From assembly GCF_000758625.1 (NCBI RefSeq), contig NZ_CP009283.1, positions 3,483,501 to 3,547,500 on the forward strand: a stretch of DNA of 64,000 nt, read 5' to 3'. The notes beneath the pieces are model-generated. The model did no database searches and was not told where the DNA came from. It saw only the letters and a program-made list of their open reading frames with translations. Position numbers and translations under genes: made by a program. Shown here piece after piece: positions 53,210-62,954 of this stretch; the stretch's first letter is position 1; each line of letters begins with the position of its first letter. The stretch comes from Paenibacillus sp. FSL R7-0273. Lineage in GTDB: Bacteria; Bacillota; Bacilli; Paenibacillales; Paenibacillaceae.

Positions 53210-54889
53210 ATGTTTAAAAAAATGTTCGTCTCATTCCTAATACTGCTTATTTTTTATCTGAATTTGTTTTCATTCCAAGCTTTAGCTCAAGTAAATACTA
53301 CTACAAGTAATGGGAAATTGACTGTCGATAGTATCAACACTACAAAAAGCTATTTTGAAGTATCAGCTAGTGACCTTTGGTATATGGGTTGGCATAAAGC
53401 AGATAGTTCTAATGACAACGGTCCTTATTTTGCTGTTTATAAAACATCAGAGGGACCCGCATCGGCAAAATGGTACACGATGCAAAAGGATCTTAATAAT
53501 ATTAATCGTTGGTCTGCTAAAGTATATTTTAATGATTTTAATAATGAAATCGGGGAATACAACATCACTGTTTACCAAAATGGGATCACAAATTATCAAG
53601 GGCAGACTAGTACTAGGTCAGAGCATTTTCTTGGTGAACTAAAGGTTAACTATTTAGATGTTACAACAAGTGAAACCAATATAGCGAATTCTAACTTTAA
53701 CTTGTATGCACGAAATACAAATGATTTTAAAGGAATGTTTTATGCTGTTTGGAGAAGTGAAGATGGTATTAACACAGCAAAATGGTATGCAATGACACAT
53801 GATTCAAACGAACAGTACGTGAGTAATATCGATATTCAAAACTTTGATTATGAAGTAGGTGAGTATCAAATAAATGTATTCAAAACTAATGCAGATGATT
53901 CAAGCACGTTGGTTTCAAACGTTAAAGTCAACGTAAATCCTGTAACCACTAGCAGTGAAACTAGTGAAAAATCATTTCCTGTTTATACGTATAAACTAAA
54001 TCCAGATTTAACAAGTGCTTATTTGGCTGTTTGGAAAGAGGAGGATGGGGTTGGCGCTGCTAAATGGTTTGGAATGAGATTCGATGAGTTACATAACAGA
54101 TGGGATGCCGAAATCAATTTATCAGATTTTAATAACCGTGATGGAGTCTATTATGTAAATGTTTACGGTAAAATAAAAAATGAATCTGATCTATTTTTAG
54201 GTCAAACTAAAATTAATGTACATTCAAAAAAAGTACCAGTTCTAATGTACCATGAAATTGCTGATCCCCAGACAGGTGCTGTTTCAAAGGAAGACTTTCA
54301 ACAACAAATGAAGTATCTTAAAGATAACGGATTTACAATGTTATCTTTTGATCAATTAGCTTCATATGAAAACTATGAAAAACCAATCGTTGTAACATTT
54401 GATGATGGATATTCGAACAATATACAAGCATATCAAGTACTTCAGGAACTCCAAACAAGCTCGTTCACCCCAAAAGCAACTATTTTTATGATCGGTTCAT
54501 ATATTGATAATCCGCACCCCAACTATTTAACTGTTAGTCAAATGAAAAATATGAGTGATAGTGGGATTATTTCTTTCCAAAATCATACGTATAATCATGT
54601 TGATTTACGGAGAACAGATATTGATCAAAATGTTGAATACATTACGTCAGCACAAAAAATCTATTCTATAACGAATAAACCTGTTAATGTAATGGCGTTT
54701 CCGGTAGGGGGTTATAATTCAAATGTAATTAGTATCATTAAGAATAGTGGGCATCAATATCAATATGCGGTTACTACTGATGATGGTAAATATATAAATA
54801 CTGATGATTCTGATGATAATTACCAAATTAAACGAATAGGTATTTATGGAAAAATATCGATTAGCGAATTTGCTAAAAAGATTGAGTGA
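53210..54889 (+). CDS. secreted polysaccharide deacetylase with three GBS-Bsp-like repeats
   Basis: 559 residues. Signal peptide (about 1-30), then three repeats of about 95-100 residues, each with a AVY/AVW...AKWY/F core (FAVYKTSEGPASAKWY, FYAVWRSEDGINTAKWY, YLAVWKEEDGVGAAKWF) as in GBS Bsp-like repeats. The NodB domain (about 345-559) has VTFDDGYSNN (metal Asp pair), the HTYNH metal motif and AFPVGGYN. It should deacetylate peptidoglycan or a surface glycan. Codon use is far more AT-rich than in the neighbours, which suggests transfer from a low-GC Firmicute. Confidence 0.88.
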   Translation: MFKKMFVSFLILLIFYLNLFSFQALAQVNTTTSNGKLTVDSINTTKSYFEVSASDLWYMGWHKADSSNDNGPYFAVYKTSEGPASAKWYTMQKDLNNINRWSAKVYFNDFNNEIGEYNITVYQNGITNYQGQTSTRSEHFLGELKVNYLDVTTSETNIANSNFNLYARNTNDFKGMFYAVWRSEDGINTAKWYAMTHDSNEQYVSNIDIQNFDYEVGEYQINVFKTNADDSSTLVSNVKVNVNPVTTSSETSEKSFPVYTYKLNPDLTSAYLAVWKEEDGVGAAKWFGMRFDELHNRWDAEINLSDFNNRDGVYYVNVYGKIKNESDLFLGQTKINVHSKKVPVLMYHEIADPQTGAVSKEDFQQQMKYLKDNGFTMLSFDQLASYENYEKPIVVTFDDGYSNNIQAYQVLQELQTSSFTPKATIFMIGSYIDNPHPNYLTVSQMKNMSDSGIISFQNHTYNHVDLRRTDIDQNVEYITSAQKIYSITNKPVNVMAFPVGGYNSNVISIIKNSGHQYQYAVTTDDGKYINTDDSDDNYQIKRIGIYGKISISEFAKKIE

Positions 54890-54917
54890 AATATTACCTT
54901 TTAAATAGCTAATTTAA

Positions 54918-54952
54918 AGAAAGTCCGGATAAATTATAATCCGGACTTTTTA
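54918..54952 (+). terminator. intrinsic terminator of the deacetylase gene
   Basis: AAAGTCCGGAT and ATCCGGACTTT are perfect arms around 8 bases, followed by TTTTTA. Confidence 0.85.
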
Positions 54953-55027
54953 ACTTGCGCCTAAGCAATCATAGTTTTGAAGAATTAAATGTAAATCATA
55001 ACATAATAAAGCAGCTGCAAACTTCCA

Positions 55028-55885
55028 TCAGTCCTCAAACCTATCCCGCTGATTGCTTTCCCGGAACTTACGGGGAGAGATGCCGATGACCCGGGTGAAC
55101 AGGATGGAGAAGTAGTTGGCATTGTCGTATCCGACCATTTTGGCGATTTCCCAGATCTTTTTGTCGGTCACAGCCATCAGACGCATAGCTTCGCCCATTC
55201 TGCGCTGAATTAAATAGCTGATGGGAGAGATGCCGAAATTATTTTTGTACATATGTACCAGGTAATAGGAGTCGATGTGAAAAAGCTGAGCCAGCTCGGT
55301 AAGAGTCAGCTTGCGCCGGTAATGGGTGTCCAGATAAACCTTGATTTGATTGGCGAGCGAAGCCTTCTCTTCCTTGGCAGTACGGTTCTGCAAAAGAATC
55401 ATCCGTTCCAGCAACAGCAGAATGGTCTCAAGCAAATGCTGGGAGATCCGCTCATAGCCTTTGTTACGCAGTGAAAATTCACTGTAGAGAACCTGAATCA
55501 GCATAGCCAGCTGCCCTGTATAATGATTGGCGCGGATTACCGGCTCCCAGCCGGGCGGAACTACCCAATCCCGCAGCCCGTCTACCGGGTGAAGAAACCG
55601 GAAATTGAAGTAGTAGGTAGACAGCGGCTGATCAGGATGGGACTGCTCTTGGTGCAGCGTACCCCGGTTATAGATGAGCACATCGCCTTTTTGCGCTGTA
55701 TAGGCTTTACCGTCAATTACATAGGAGCCGGCACCGTCCTCGATATATATCACCTCATGCAAATCCTCATGCTTGTGCAGCGCAAACTTCCATTCCGGAT
55801 TGGCACTCATCCTCCCTGCATAGATCAGCTCGCTGTTAAAAGCTCCGGTGTTCATGTTCATCAGCAAGCCAGCGTTATCGTCCAT
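55028..55885 (-). CDS. AraC family regulator with cupin-like sensor domain
   Basis: About 285 residues. The N-terminal half is a cupin-like sugar-sensing fold (HKHEDLHEVIYIEDGAGSYVIDG, GDVLIYNRGTLHQEQSH). The last 100 residues are the AraC double helix-turn-helix (LTELAQLFHIDSYYLVHMYK, IWEIAKMVGYDNANYFSILF). The start is uncertain: ATG 55885 has a weak AGGA site 6-8 bases before it, ATG 55903 and TTG 55921 have none. It diverges from the MFS gene at 56147, its possible target. Confidence 0.85.
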   Translation of the reverse strand: MDDNAGLLMNMNTGAFNSELIYAGRMSANPEWKFALHKHEDLHEVIYIEDGAGSYVIDGKAYTAQKGDVLIYNRGTLHQEQSHPDQPLSTYYFNFRFLHPVDGLRDWVVPPGWEPVIRANHYTGQLAMLIQVLYSEFSLRNKGYERISQHLLETILLLLERMILLQNRTAKEEKASLANQIKVYLDTHYRRKLTLTELAQLFHIDSYYLVHMYKNNFGISPISYLIQRRMGEAMRLMAVTDKKIWEIAKMVGYDNANYFSILFTRVIGISPRKFRESNQRDRFED

Positions 55886-56146
55886 ACCGTATCCTGCTTT
55901 CATTAGTATTTGTAATGACAAGATATATCATCTTTTGGGGAAAGACAACAATAACGTTTATTGTTCCGGCAACGGTTCGTTTGTACAATAAAGCTCGGGA
56001 TAAAAAAGCGCTGGTAGCTCTAGGATCATCCATATACCGTGAAAGCGGAAACAAATGGGACGGAGTCTGCGTTGAAAGCGTGGAGCAATATATATAACAT
56101 TTTTGCGTGAGGATTAAATGAATCTGAACAGCATCCGGGGGGCACT

Positions 56147-57346
56147 ATGAAAAAAGTAAATGAACGCGGCCTGGTATTCTCTTTTACCTTTATGGCCTTT
56201 CTGCTTGGAACTACAGAATACATCATCGTCGGCCTGCTGTCTGAAATTGCCGCTTCGCTGCAGATTACCTTAGCGGTTGCCGGGAGCCTGGTATCCGGCT
56301 TTGCTATCGCCTATGCCCTGGGGACACCCGTATTAATGACACTGGTCAGCCGGCTGCCGAAGAAGCAGACTATTCTGGCCGCAATAGCCCTGATTGTTAT
56401 GTTTAACCTGTTCAGTGCCGCATCCGGCACCTATGGACTGATGTTATTTACAAGGATAGCAACTGCGGTGCTGTGCGGTCTGGCGATATCATTGTCCCTC
56501 TCGGCGGTCAGTGAAGTCGTTACTCCGGCCAAGCAGGGGAAATCTGTCTCTTATATTCTGGGCGGGTTTGGTATAGCGAATGTGCTGGGCGTGCCGATCG
56601 GCACCTTTGTAGGCCAGCATTTTGAGTGGCAGGCGGCATTTATTCTGACGGCGGTGATGGGCGTTGCCGCTTTCGTCCTTAACCTTATTGTTATTCCGTC
56701 GAATCTGACTAACACCAAGGCCTCGCTGAAGGATCAGCTCAGTCTGCTGGCTAACAGACGTATCATTCTGGCCTTTCTGATTCCGGTATTCGGGACCGGA
56801 GCTGTCTTCAGCATCTACACTTATATCAGACCGCTTATGGATCAGGTAATGAAAATATCTGCAGCATCGGTAAGCTGGGTGCTGCTCGCTTACGGGCTTG
56901 CTACCATTTTCAGCACATGGCTGGGAGGGCTTGTCGCTTCCGGTAATGCACTCGGCAGACTAAGAATTGTGTTTCTGGTGCAGGCAGCGATCTATGTGCT
57001 CTTTTTCTTCGCGGCGCCTGTTCCGGTTCTCGGACTTGTCTTTCTGATTCTAAGTGCATGTGTATCCAATATCCTGAATGTTACGGCACAGCTGTATCTG
57101 ATCGAGCTGGCTGTTGAGCATTCTCCAGGCTCGCGGGACTTCGCTGCTTCGCTGAATCCGGTCGCGGCCAACACCGGCATCGCCGGCGGATCAGCCCTTG
57201 GCGGGGTGGTGGTGGGTACGAGCGGTCTGGCTGCCTTGTCCTGGACGGCTGCAGGCATTGCGCTTGCCGCTTTTGCGGTAACTGCAGTAAGCTACCGCCT
57301 GAAGCAAAGGTCAGCCGAGCGTAAAGCTCATGCTGCGGCAGCGTAG
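56147..57346 (+). CDS. MFS transporter of the AraJ/sugar efflux type
   Basis: 399 residues with 12 predicted membrane helices. The N-terminus FMAFLLGTTEYIIVGLLSEIA and the loop-2 segment SRLPKKQ fit drug:H+ and sugar efflux MFS proteins. ATG with CGGGGGG upstream. It lies divergent from an AraC-type regulator. The substrate is not known. Confidence 0.88.
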   Translation: MKKVNERGLVFSFTFMAFLLGTTEYIIVGLLSEIAASLQITLAVAGSLVSGFAIAYALGTPVLMTLVSRLPKKQTILAAIALIVMFNLFSAASGTYGLMLFTRIATAVLCGLAISLSLSAVSEVVTPAKQGKSVSYILGGFGIANVLGVPIGTFVGQHFEWQAAFILTAVMGVAAFVLNLIVIPSNLTNTKASLKDQLSLLANRRIILAFLIPVFGTGAVFSIYTYIRPLMDQVMKISAASVSWVLLAYGLATIFSTWLGGLVASGNALGRLRIVFLVQAAIYVLFFFAAPVPVLGLVFLILSACVSNILNVTAQLYLIELAVEHSPGSRDFAASLNPVAANTGIAGGSALGGVVVGTSGLAALSWTAAGIALAAFAVTAVSYRLKQRSAERKAHAAAA

Positions 57347-57449
57347 AGACAATGGTTCACAAGTTTACAGGGTGTTCTCTTGAAAATACCCTCCTAAGTG
57401 TCGATAACATAATAGGTAGACACAGAATATACACTTTTAGGAGCGAACC

Positions 57450-58271
57450 ATGGATAACCTTACCGCACTTGTATTAGCAGCACCGATGTTCAAACAGATT
57501 CATGCCCAGGATATTATGATTGGCATTACAGACAGAGAGATTTTTCATTACTATGCACCGAGCAAGGTGCTGGACTTTGGCCTGACGAAGGGCAGCCCTG
57601 TTCCGCCGGATGATCCGTCACTCGGCAATGCGCTTGCAGGCCGTGCTACGACTAACCGCTTATCCCCAGAGCTCTATGGTGCAACGGTTATCTCCTCCGC
57701 TATTCCGGTCTATGGTGCGGAAGGTGAGATCATCGGCGCCTTTGCAATTGCCTATACCTTGGAAAATGAGGACAAAATGGAGCAGCTGACCGAGAATATC
57801 AATCTGATCAGCGGCCAGCTGATGGACATGGTGCAGAATGTGGCCGCCCAGTCAGAAGAATTATCGGCAACAACAGCCCAGATCCTCGACAATTCACGGC
57901 AAACGGTTGAAGAGTCCAAGCAGGTCAACAAGGTAGCCGGTTTCATCAGGGAAATCTCTGAGCAGACCAATCTGCTGGGGCTGAATGCAGCGATTGAAGC
58001 GGCCAGGGTAGGAGAGCAGGGCGCAGGCTTTGGAGTCGTTGCTTCGGAAGTCCGCAAGCTGTCGGTCAATACCAAGGAAGCCACCAAGACGATCGAGGAT
58101 TCATTGGCATTAGTTCAGCGCTCTATCCGCCAGATGGAGCAGGAGATTGAAGCGATTGCCGCATCGTCGGCAGCACAGGCTGAGCTGGTCACCCAGTTCA
58201 GTGAGGTCATCGAACGGCTGAATGAAACCAGTGGAGAAATGACGCAGTTCATCTCCTCGATTATTCAATAA
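57450..58271 (+). CDS. soluble methyl-accepting chemotaxis-like signalling protein
   Basis: 273 residues without membrane helices. Residues about 10-110 form a PAS- or Cache-like sensor ([18 protein letters not shown]...[19 protein letters not shown]). The rest is a short MCP coiled coil containing the hairpin tip [42 protein letters not shown] signature that contacts CheA and CheW. ATG with AGGAG upstream. A cytoplasmic receptor; the ligand is unknown. A terminator follows. Confidence 0.88.
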   Translation: MDNLTALVLAAPMFKQIHAQDIMIGITDREIFHYYAPSKVLDFGLTKGSPVPPDDPSLGNALAGRATTNRLSPELYGATVISSAIPVYGAEGEIIGAFAIAYTLENEDKMEQLTENINLISGQLMDMVQNVAAQSEELSATTAQILDNSRQTVEESKQVNKVAGFIREISEQTNLLGLNAAIEAARVGEQGAGFGVVASEVRKLSVNTKEATKTIEDSLALVQRSIRQMEQEIEAIAASSAAQAELVTQFSEVIERLNETSGEMTQFISSIIQ

Positions 58272-58281
58272 GAAGAATACT

Positions 58282-58328
58282 AAAGATGTTCCAGGGCTGT
58301 AAGCAGCTGTTGTGGAGCATCTTTTTTT
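58282..58328 (+). terminator. intrinsic terminator after the MCP-like gene
   Basis: AAAGATGTTCCA pairs with TGGAGCATCTTT through an imperfect stem with an inner GCTG/CAGC hairpin, followed by seven T. Confidence 0.8.
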
Positions 58329-58336
58329 GTGCGTAT

Positions 58337-58358
58337 AATCTTAATGCAATCTTAATGC
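58337..58358 (+). promoter_or_regulatory. 11-bp direct repeat, candidate KdpE box
   Basis: AATCTTAATGC occurs twice without a gap (58337-58347 and 58348-58358). An 11-bp tandem repeat is the normal binding pattern of dimeric OmpR/PhoB-family regulators. It lies 84 bases before kdpD; TATACT at about 58,400 may be the -10. A related TTAATGCAATC is seen near 61,912 before the small gene at 62019. This suggests KdpE controls its own operon. Confidence 0.5.
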
Positions 58359-58441
58359 GGGGACCGAAGTTGTAATACTATGCTGATTTTGCACATGCTA
58401 TACTAGCTAACAGCAACCATATTTGCGGAAAGGGACGTAAC

Positions 58442-61123
58442 ATGGCACATCATAGCGTGCAATCCAAAAAACGCGGCAAATTGAAAATTTTCTTCGGATA
58501 TGCCGAAGGCGTCGGCAAAACCAGCGCCATGCTGAATGCCGCGCATGACGAGCAAAGGGATGGCGCTGACGTCGTTGCCGGATTCATTGAGACGCACGGA
58601 CGTCCGGAAACGGCAGTCCTGTTGAACGGGCTTGAACAGCTGCCAGTGCTGGAGCTCCGCTCCAATGCACCTAGTCACCGTGACCGTGAGTTCAATCTGG
58701 ATCAGGCGCTCCGCAGGCAGCCTCAGCTGATTCTGGTGGATGAGCTTGCACATCTTAACGCTGCAGGCTGCCGTCACAAAAAACGGTACCAGGATATCGA
58801 GGAGCTTCTGCGCGCCGGAATAAATGTATATACAACTATCAATGTGCAGCATATCGAAAGCCTGCACGATGTGGTTACTGCCATTACCGGTATATCCGTT
58901 CATGAGCGGATTCCGGACAGTGTGTTTGACGGAGCGGACCAGATTGAGCTTGTCGACATTCCGCCTGACGATCTGCTGGAACGGCTGAGCAAGGGGAAGC
59001 TGGCTGCAGAAGGGCTGCAGGAGCCGGGTGAACCTTCGGGTTATCCTCCGGTTTTTGTCAGAACAAAGCTGATTGCCCTGCGGGAAATCGCCCTGCGTTA
59101 TACTGCAGACCAGCAGGGGCGGATTACCCGTGAGTCCGGCAGCAGATCAGGCGAAGATACGTATCCGACAGCAGATCACATTCTTGTCTGCCTGTCCTCT
59201 GCCGCCTCCAGCAAAAAGGTTATCCGCACGGCGGCCAGAATGGCAGAGGCATTCCGCGGGCCCTTTACGGCATTATATGTTGAGACACCTAAGAGCAAGG
59301 AACTGACGGCCAAAAGCAAGGCGGAGCTCCGTGACAATCTGCGGCTTGCCGAGCAGCTCGGGGCCCAGCCGGCTACTGTATACGGAGATGATGTTCCGGG
59401 ACAAATCGCAGAGTACGCGGTTTCCAGCCGGGTAACCAAGATTGTAATCGGCCGCTCCCGCAGCGGCAAAAAAAGATGGATCACCAAAGGCAATCTCATA
59501 GACAAGCTGACAGAGCTGGCCCCGAACATCGACATACATATCATTCCGGACAACCAGCCTGCGCGCTACAACCGTTCATCCTTCTATGTCAGGCCGCAGC
59601 GCTTTTCGCTGCCGGATGCGCTCAAGACGCTTGGGATATTGGCAGTATGTACGCTGATCGGATTATGGTTTCAATATTTAGGGTTTCGTGAAGCGAATAT
59701 GATTATTGTGTACATACTTGGCGTTCTGCTTAATGCCATCGTTACCAGCGGAAGGCTGTACAGCGCAGTAAACTCAGTTCTCAGTGTTCTTGTCTTTAAT
59801 TATCTTTTTACGGAGCCCTACTACTCCTTGGTGGCGGCTGACTCCGGTTATCCGGTAACGTTTCTTGTCATGCTGACAGCCTCTTTCATCAGCAGTACGC
59901 TGACAACGCGTATTAAGGAACAGGCCCGCCAGAATGCGCAAAAGGCTTACCGGACCGAGGTGCTGCTGGAAACGAGCCGGATTTTACAGCAGGCTGAGGA
60001 CGCAGAGGCCATTATTAATGAAACGGCAGTCCAGATGGTCAAGCTGGTGGACCGGACTGTGATTTTTTATCCTGCCGGGACGGAGGGGCTGGCCGGGCCT
60101 CTGGTTTACCCAAAGCCGGAAGCTGTTGTAGACCCGTCCAGGTATACAGGTACGAACGAATGGGCGGTTGCCGACTGGGTATACAAAAATAATAAGCGCG
60201 CCGGTGCGACAACGGATACTTTTTCTGCTGCCAGCTGCCTGTATCATGCGGTACGGGCCGGTGAGACCGTGTTCGCTGTAGCTGCCGTCGTTATGGATCA
60301 GGAAGAGCCGCTCGGGATTTTTGAGAAAAGCCTGATGATTGCGATGCTTGGTGAATGTGCACTTGCCCTCGAAAAAGAGCAGCTAAGTAACACGCAAAAG
60401 GAAATTTCCATCCAGATCAGACAGGAGCAGCTTCGAGCCAATCTCCTGCGGGGGATCTCGCATGATCTGCGCACTCCGCTGACCAGCATCTCCGGAAATG
60501 CCGGGATACTGATGGCTAACTCCAATGTGCTGAGTGAGGCGCAGCTAAAGGGGCTGTACACTGACATTTATGATGATTCAATGTGGCTGATCAACCTGGT
60601 CGAGAATCTGCTCTCGATCACCCGGATCGACAACGGCAGTCTGAACCTTAATTTTCAGGCAGAGCTGCTGGACGAGGTGATCACCGAAGCGCTGCTTCAT
60701 GTGAACCGCAGCAGTGTGGAGCATAACATTCAGGTAAGGCTAGAGGATGAGCTGCTGATGGCCCGGATGGATTCACGGCTAATCATACAGGTGCTGATTA
60801 ATCTGGTGGATAATGCAATCAAATATACCCAGACCGGCTCAAGGATCATCCTATCTGCGCGCCGGGAGCAGCAGGCGGTAAGGGTTAGCGTAGCCGACGA
60901 CGGTCCGGGCATTTCAGAAGAGGCGAAGGCCAAGCTGTTCGAAATGTTCTATACAGCGGATAATCTGCGGGGGGACGGCCGCCGCGGGTTAGGGCTGGGA
61001 CTCTCCCTGTGCAAATCCATTGTGCATGCCCACGGAGGAACGATAGAGGTTATGGATAATAATCCGCAGGGGGCGGTATTTACCTTCACCCTGCAGGCTG
61101 AAGAGGTGAACGTACTTGAATAA
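58442..61123 (+). CDS. kdpD: osmosensitive K+ channel sensor histidine kinase KdpD
   Basis: 893 residues, full length. KdpD N-terminal domain with a Walker-type loop GYAEGVGKTSAML (about 19-31) and VDELAHLNAAG; a UspA-like domain (about 235-375, VLVCLSSAASSKKVIR and IGRSRSGKK); four membrane helices of DUF4118 (about 395-495); a GAF-like region; then HisKA (phosphorylated His near 675 in GISHDLRTPLTS) and HATPase (NLVDNAIKYT, DDGPGIS, GLGLSLCKSI). It senses potassium or turgor and acts on KdpE, whose gene overlaps it by 8 bases. No kdpFABC pump genes are in the window. Confidence 0.95.
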   Translation: MAHHSVQSKKRGKLKIFFGYAEGVGKTSAMLNAAHDEQRDGADVVAGFIETHGRPETAVLLNGLEQLPVLELRSNAPSHRDREFNLDQALRRQPQLILVDELAHLNAAGCRHKKRYQDIEELLRAGINVYTTINVQHIESLHDVVTAITGISVHERIPDSVFDGADQIELVDIPPDDLLERLSKGKLAAEGLQEPGEPSGYPPVFVRTKLIALREIALRYTADQQGRITRESGSRSGEDTYPTADHILVCLSSAASSKKVIRTAARMAEAFRGPFTALYVETPKSKELTAKSKAELRDNLRLAEQLGAQPATVYGDDVPGQIAEYAVSSRVTKIVIGRSRSGKKRWITKGNLIDKLTELAPNIDIHIIPDNQPARYNRSSFYVRPQRFSLPDALKTLGILAVCTLIGLWFQYLGFREANMIIVYILGVLLNAIVTSGRLYSAVNSVLSVLVFNYLFTEPYYSLVAADSGYPVTFLVMLTASFISSTLTTRIKEQARQNAQKAYRTEVLLETSRILQQAEDAEAIINETAVQMVKLVDRTVIFYPAGTEGLAGPLVYPKPEAVVDPSRYTGTNEWAVADWVYKNNKRAGATTDTFSAASCLYHAVRAGETVFAVAAVVMDQEEPLGIFEKSLMIAMLGECALALEKEQLSNTQKEISIQIRQEQLRANLLRGISHDLRTPLTSISGNAGILMANSNVLSEAQLKGLYTDIYDDSMWLINLVENLLSITRIDNGSLNLNFQAELLDEVITEALLHVNRSSVEHNIQVRLEDELLMARMDSRLIIQVLINLVDNAIKYTQTGSRIILSARREQQAVRVSVADDGPGISEEAKAKLFEMFYTADNLRGDGRRGLGLGLSLCKSIVHAHGGTIEVMDNNPQGAVFTFTLQAEEVNVLE

Positions 61124-61835
61124 ACCTTTGATTCTGGTTGTAGAGGATGATAAGCCGATCCGCAAGCTGATCACAACGACCCTTGAGACACAGGGCTATA
61201 AATACCACACGGCGGAGACCGGAGAAGCGTCGATTCTGGAGGCGGTATCCAGCCAGCCGGACCTGATGATTCTGGATTTAGGACTGCCTGATATGGATGG
61301 AGTGGAGATTATCCGCAAGGTACGGGCCTGGTCGAATCTCCCGATTATTGTGGTCAGCGCCCGCAGCGAGGACCGGGATAAGATTGATGCGCTGGATGCC
61401 GGGGCAGATGATTATCTCACGAAGCCGTTCAGTGTGGAGGAGCTGCTGGCCCGGCTGCGGGTCAGCCTGCGCCGTATCCGCTATGACAGTGAGAAGCTGC
61501 AGAAGGATTCGTCCGTTTTCATCAACGGGAATCTCCGGATTGACTATGCTGCCGGCTGCGTGTATATGGGCGAGGAAGAAATCCACCTGACCCCGATCGA
61601 ATACAAGCTGCTCTGTCTGCTTGCCAAAAACGCGGGGAAGGTACTGACCCATAATTATATTTTACGGGAAATCTGGGGCAGTCTGACGTACGATGTGCCT
61701 GCACTGCGCGTATTTATGGCTACCCTGCGCAAAAAAATTGAAAAGCCTCCCGTGCAGTCCAAGATCATTCAGACCCATATCGGGGTCGGCTACCGGATGC
61801 TGCAGAGCGGGGAAGAGAGCAAGCTAACGCAATAA
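61116..61835 (+). CDS. kdpE: KdpE response regulator
   Basis: 239 residues. The receiver domain has VVEDD, the phosphorylated Asp in LILDLGLPDMDG, and the Lys in YLTKPF. The DNA-binding winged helix (about 140-235) has LTPIEYKLLCLLAKNAGKV and the recognition part LRVFMATLRKKIE. TTG start inside the end of kdpD with GAGGTG upstream. Partner of KdpD. Confidence 0.95.
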   Translation: MNKPLILVVEDDKPIRKLITTTLETQGYKYHTAETGEASILEAVSSQPDLMILDLGLPDMDGVEIIRKVRAWSNLPIIVVSARSEDRDKIDALDAGADDYLTKPFSVEELLARLRVSLRRIRYDSEKLQKDSSVFINGNLRIDYAAGCVYMGEEEIHLTPIEYKLLCLLAKNAGKVLTHNYILREIWGSLTYDVPALRVFMATLRKKIEKPPVQSKIIQTHIGVGYRMLQSGEESKLTQ

Positions 61836-61860
61836 CAGGACTAACAGCGGATCAACCAGG

Positions 61861-61886
61861 CCATACTCTTTTGAGTATGGTTTTTT
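61861..61886 (+). terminator. intrinsic terminator of kdpDE
   Basis: CCATACTC and GAGTATGG around TTTT, followed by TTTTTT. Confidence 0.85.
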
Positions 61887-62018
61887 GCTGTATGCTTTCG
61901 CAGGCATTTTTTAATGCAATCCAAATTGTTCTGCGCAAACTCTAATCCGGAACTAACGGCTGAAGTAGTACGCTGAGAGTATGAAATTCACCGAACAAAC
62001 ACTGAAGGGGAGCTTAAG

Positions 62019-62186
62019 ATGATTGATGTGTTGCAAACAGCCGGGGGAGCCGCGATGGTTCTGGTTCTGCTGACTTCCGCAAAGAAATACTATGATTTCC
62101 GTGAACTGCAAAGGCCGGTTATAGCAGAGGATGATGAGGCAGTCCGTAAAGCTGAGGAAGTGGTAAGGGCTTTTAAGCGGAATTAG
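62019..62186 (+). CDS. small single-helix membrane protein (55 residues)
   Basis: 55 residues: one hydrophobic helix (about 8-21, with AAMVLVLL) followed by a basic and then acidic/basic tail ending AFKRN. The ATG has AAGGGGAG 7-8 bases upstream. It follows kdpDE and a terminator, with a TTAATGCAATC motif like the presumed KdpE repeats about 100 bases upstream. Being short, it could be a regulatory or accessory subunit; KdpF is a small one-helix protein too, but the sequence is not clearly KdpF. Confidence 0.55.
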   Translation: MIDVLQTAGGAAMVLVLLTSAKKYYDFRELQRPVIAEDDEAVRKAEEVVRAFKRN

Positions 62187-62331
62187 ATTTTTGTTCTATG
62201 GAATTAAGACATATATCAAACCTTCTCTCTTTCCTATTGTATGGTATTATAAGGGAAAACAAACTGAACTGGTTGATCTCATCAAGCAACTTAAAGAGAT
62301 TAATGCAAAGATTGGAGCCCTGTTAAATTAA
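62167..62331 (+). pseudogene. open stretch resembling the C-terminal end of a lost gene
   Basis: The frame is open for about 54 codons and ends one base before the lipoprotein start codon. From TTG 62191 it reads as a plausible C-terminus (KPSLFPIVWYYKG, then ELVDLIKQLKEINAKIG). No ribosome site precedes it and it overlaps the small gene's end. It may be the 3' remnant of a gene truncated by deletion, or a chance frame in AT-rich sequence. Confidence 0.25.
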
Positions 62332-62332
62332 A

Positions 62333-62926
62333 ATGCTCAAAAAAATGCTATGTATAATGGTTATTATTGCTGGATTAACCGCTTGTACGCCTACCAATGA
62401 GAACAATACAGAGCCACAACCCACTAAATCACCGGAAGAAGTTGAAAAGGCACTGTCTGGTTTAATCGAAGAACGGGACGAAGTAGAAGGTATTTCGTTC
62501 TATTATGCACAGACAACGATTGAAAACAAGAACAAGAATAATAATGATGTCTTCGTATATTTCTCTAATCGGAATGGCGACGTAAGAAATCTGCGGTTTG
62601 TAATTAATTATACGGGTACTGTACCGTTAAACCCCAAATGGCTTAAGATAAGGGCTGATGATGAGTTATTCGAGAGCCGTGTTGATCTTGTAATTCAAAG
62701 CAGCAGCAATCTTTATTATGCACAAGAATTCTATGATACATCTGTTTTTTTTGATGATTATAAAATGATAATGGCAATGGCAAAAGCTGAAAAAGCAATT
62801 GTAAGATTAAGTGGCTTAAGCTACAGCGGAGACATCGAATTAAGTAAACGACAGAAACAGGCCATGTTGAATGTAATTAACGCTTATTTAAATGCCGGTG
62901 GAGACACCAGTAATTTTATTAATTAA
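62333..62926 (+). CDS. uncharacterised lipoprotein
   Basis: 197 residues. Signal sequence with the lipobox LTAC (Cys18), then a Thr/Pro/Asn-rich linker. The rest (about 45-190) is an alpha/beta region with no motif I know. No good ribosome site: the ATG lies 1 base after the preceding open frame, so translation may be coupled. AT-rich with many Asn and Lys codons, unlike the neighbours, which suggests transfer. Confidence 0.65.
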   Translation: MLKKMLCIMVIIAGLTACTPTNENNTEPQPTKSPEEVEKALSGLIEERDEVEGISFYYAQTTIENKNKNNNDVFVYFSNRNGDVRNLRFVINYTGTVPLNPKWLKIRADDELFESRVDLVIQSSSNLYYAQEFYDTSVFFDDYKMIMAMAKAEKAIVRLSGLSYSGDIELSKRQKQAMLNVINAYLNAGGDTSNFIN

Positions 62927-62954
62927 GATTCACACCTGTTTTTAAACCCAAATA

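Noticed and set aside
55915..56097. 60-codon plus-strand frame between the AraC and MFS genes
   Set aside because: No ribosome site, lies in the divergent promoter region and has no coherent features.
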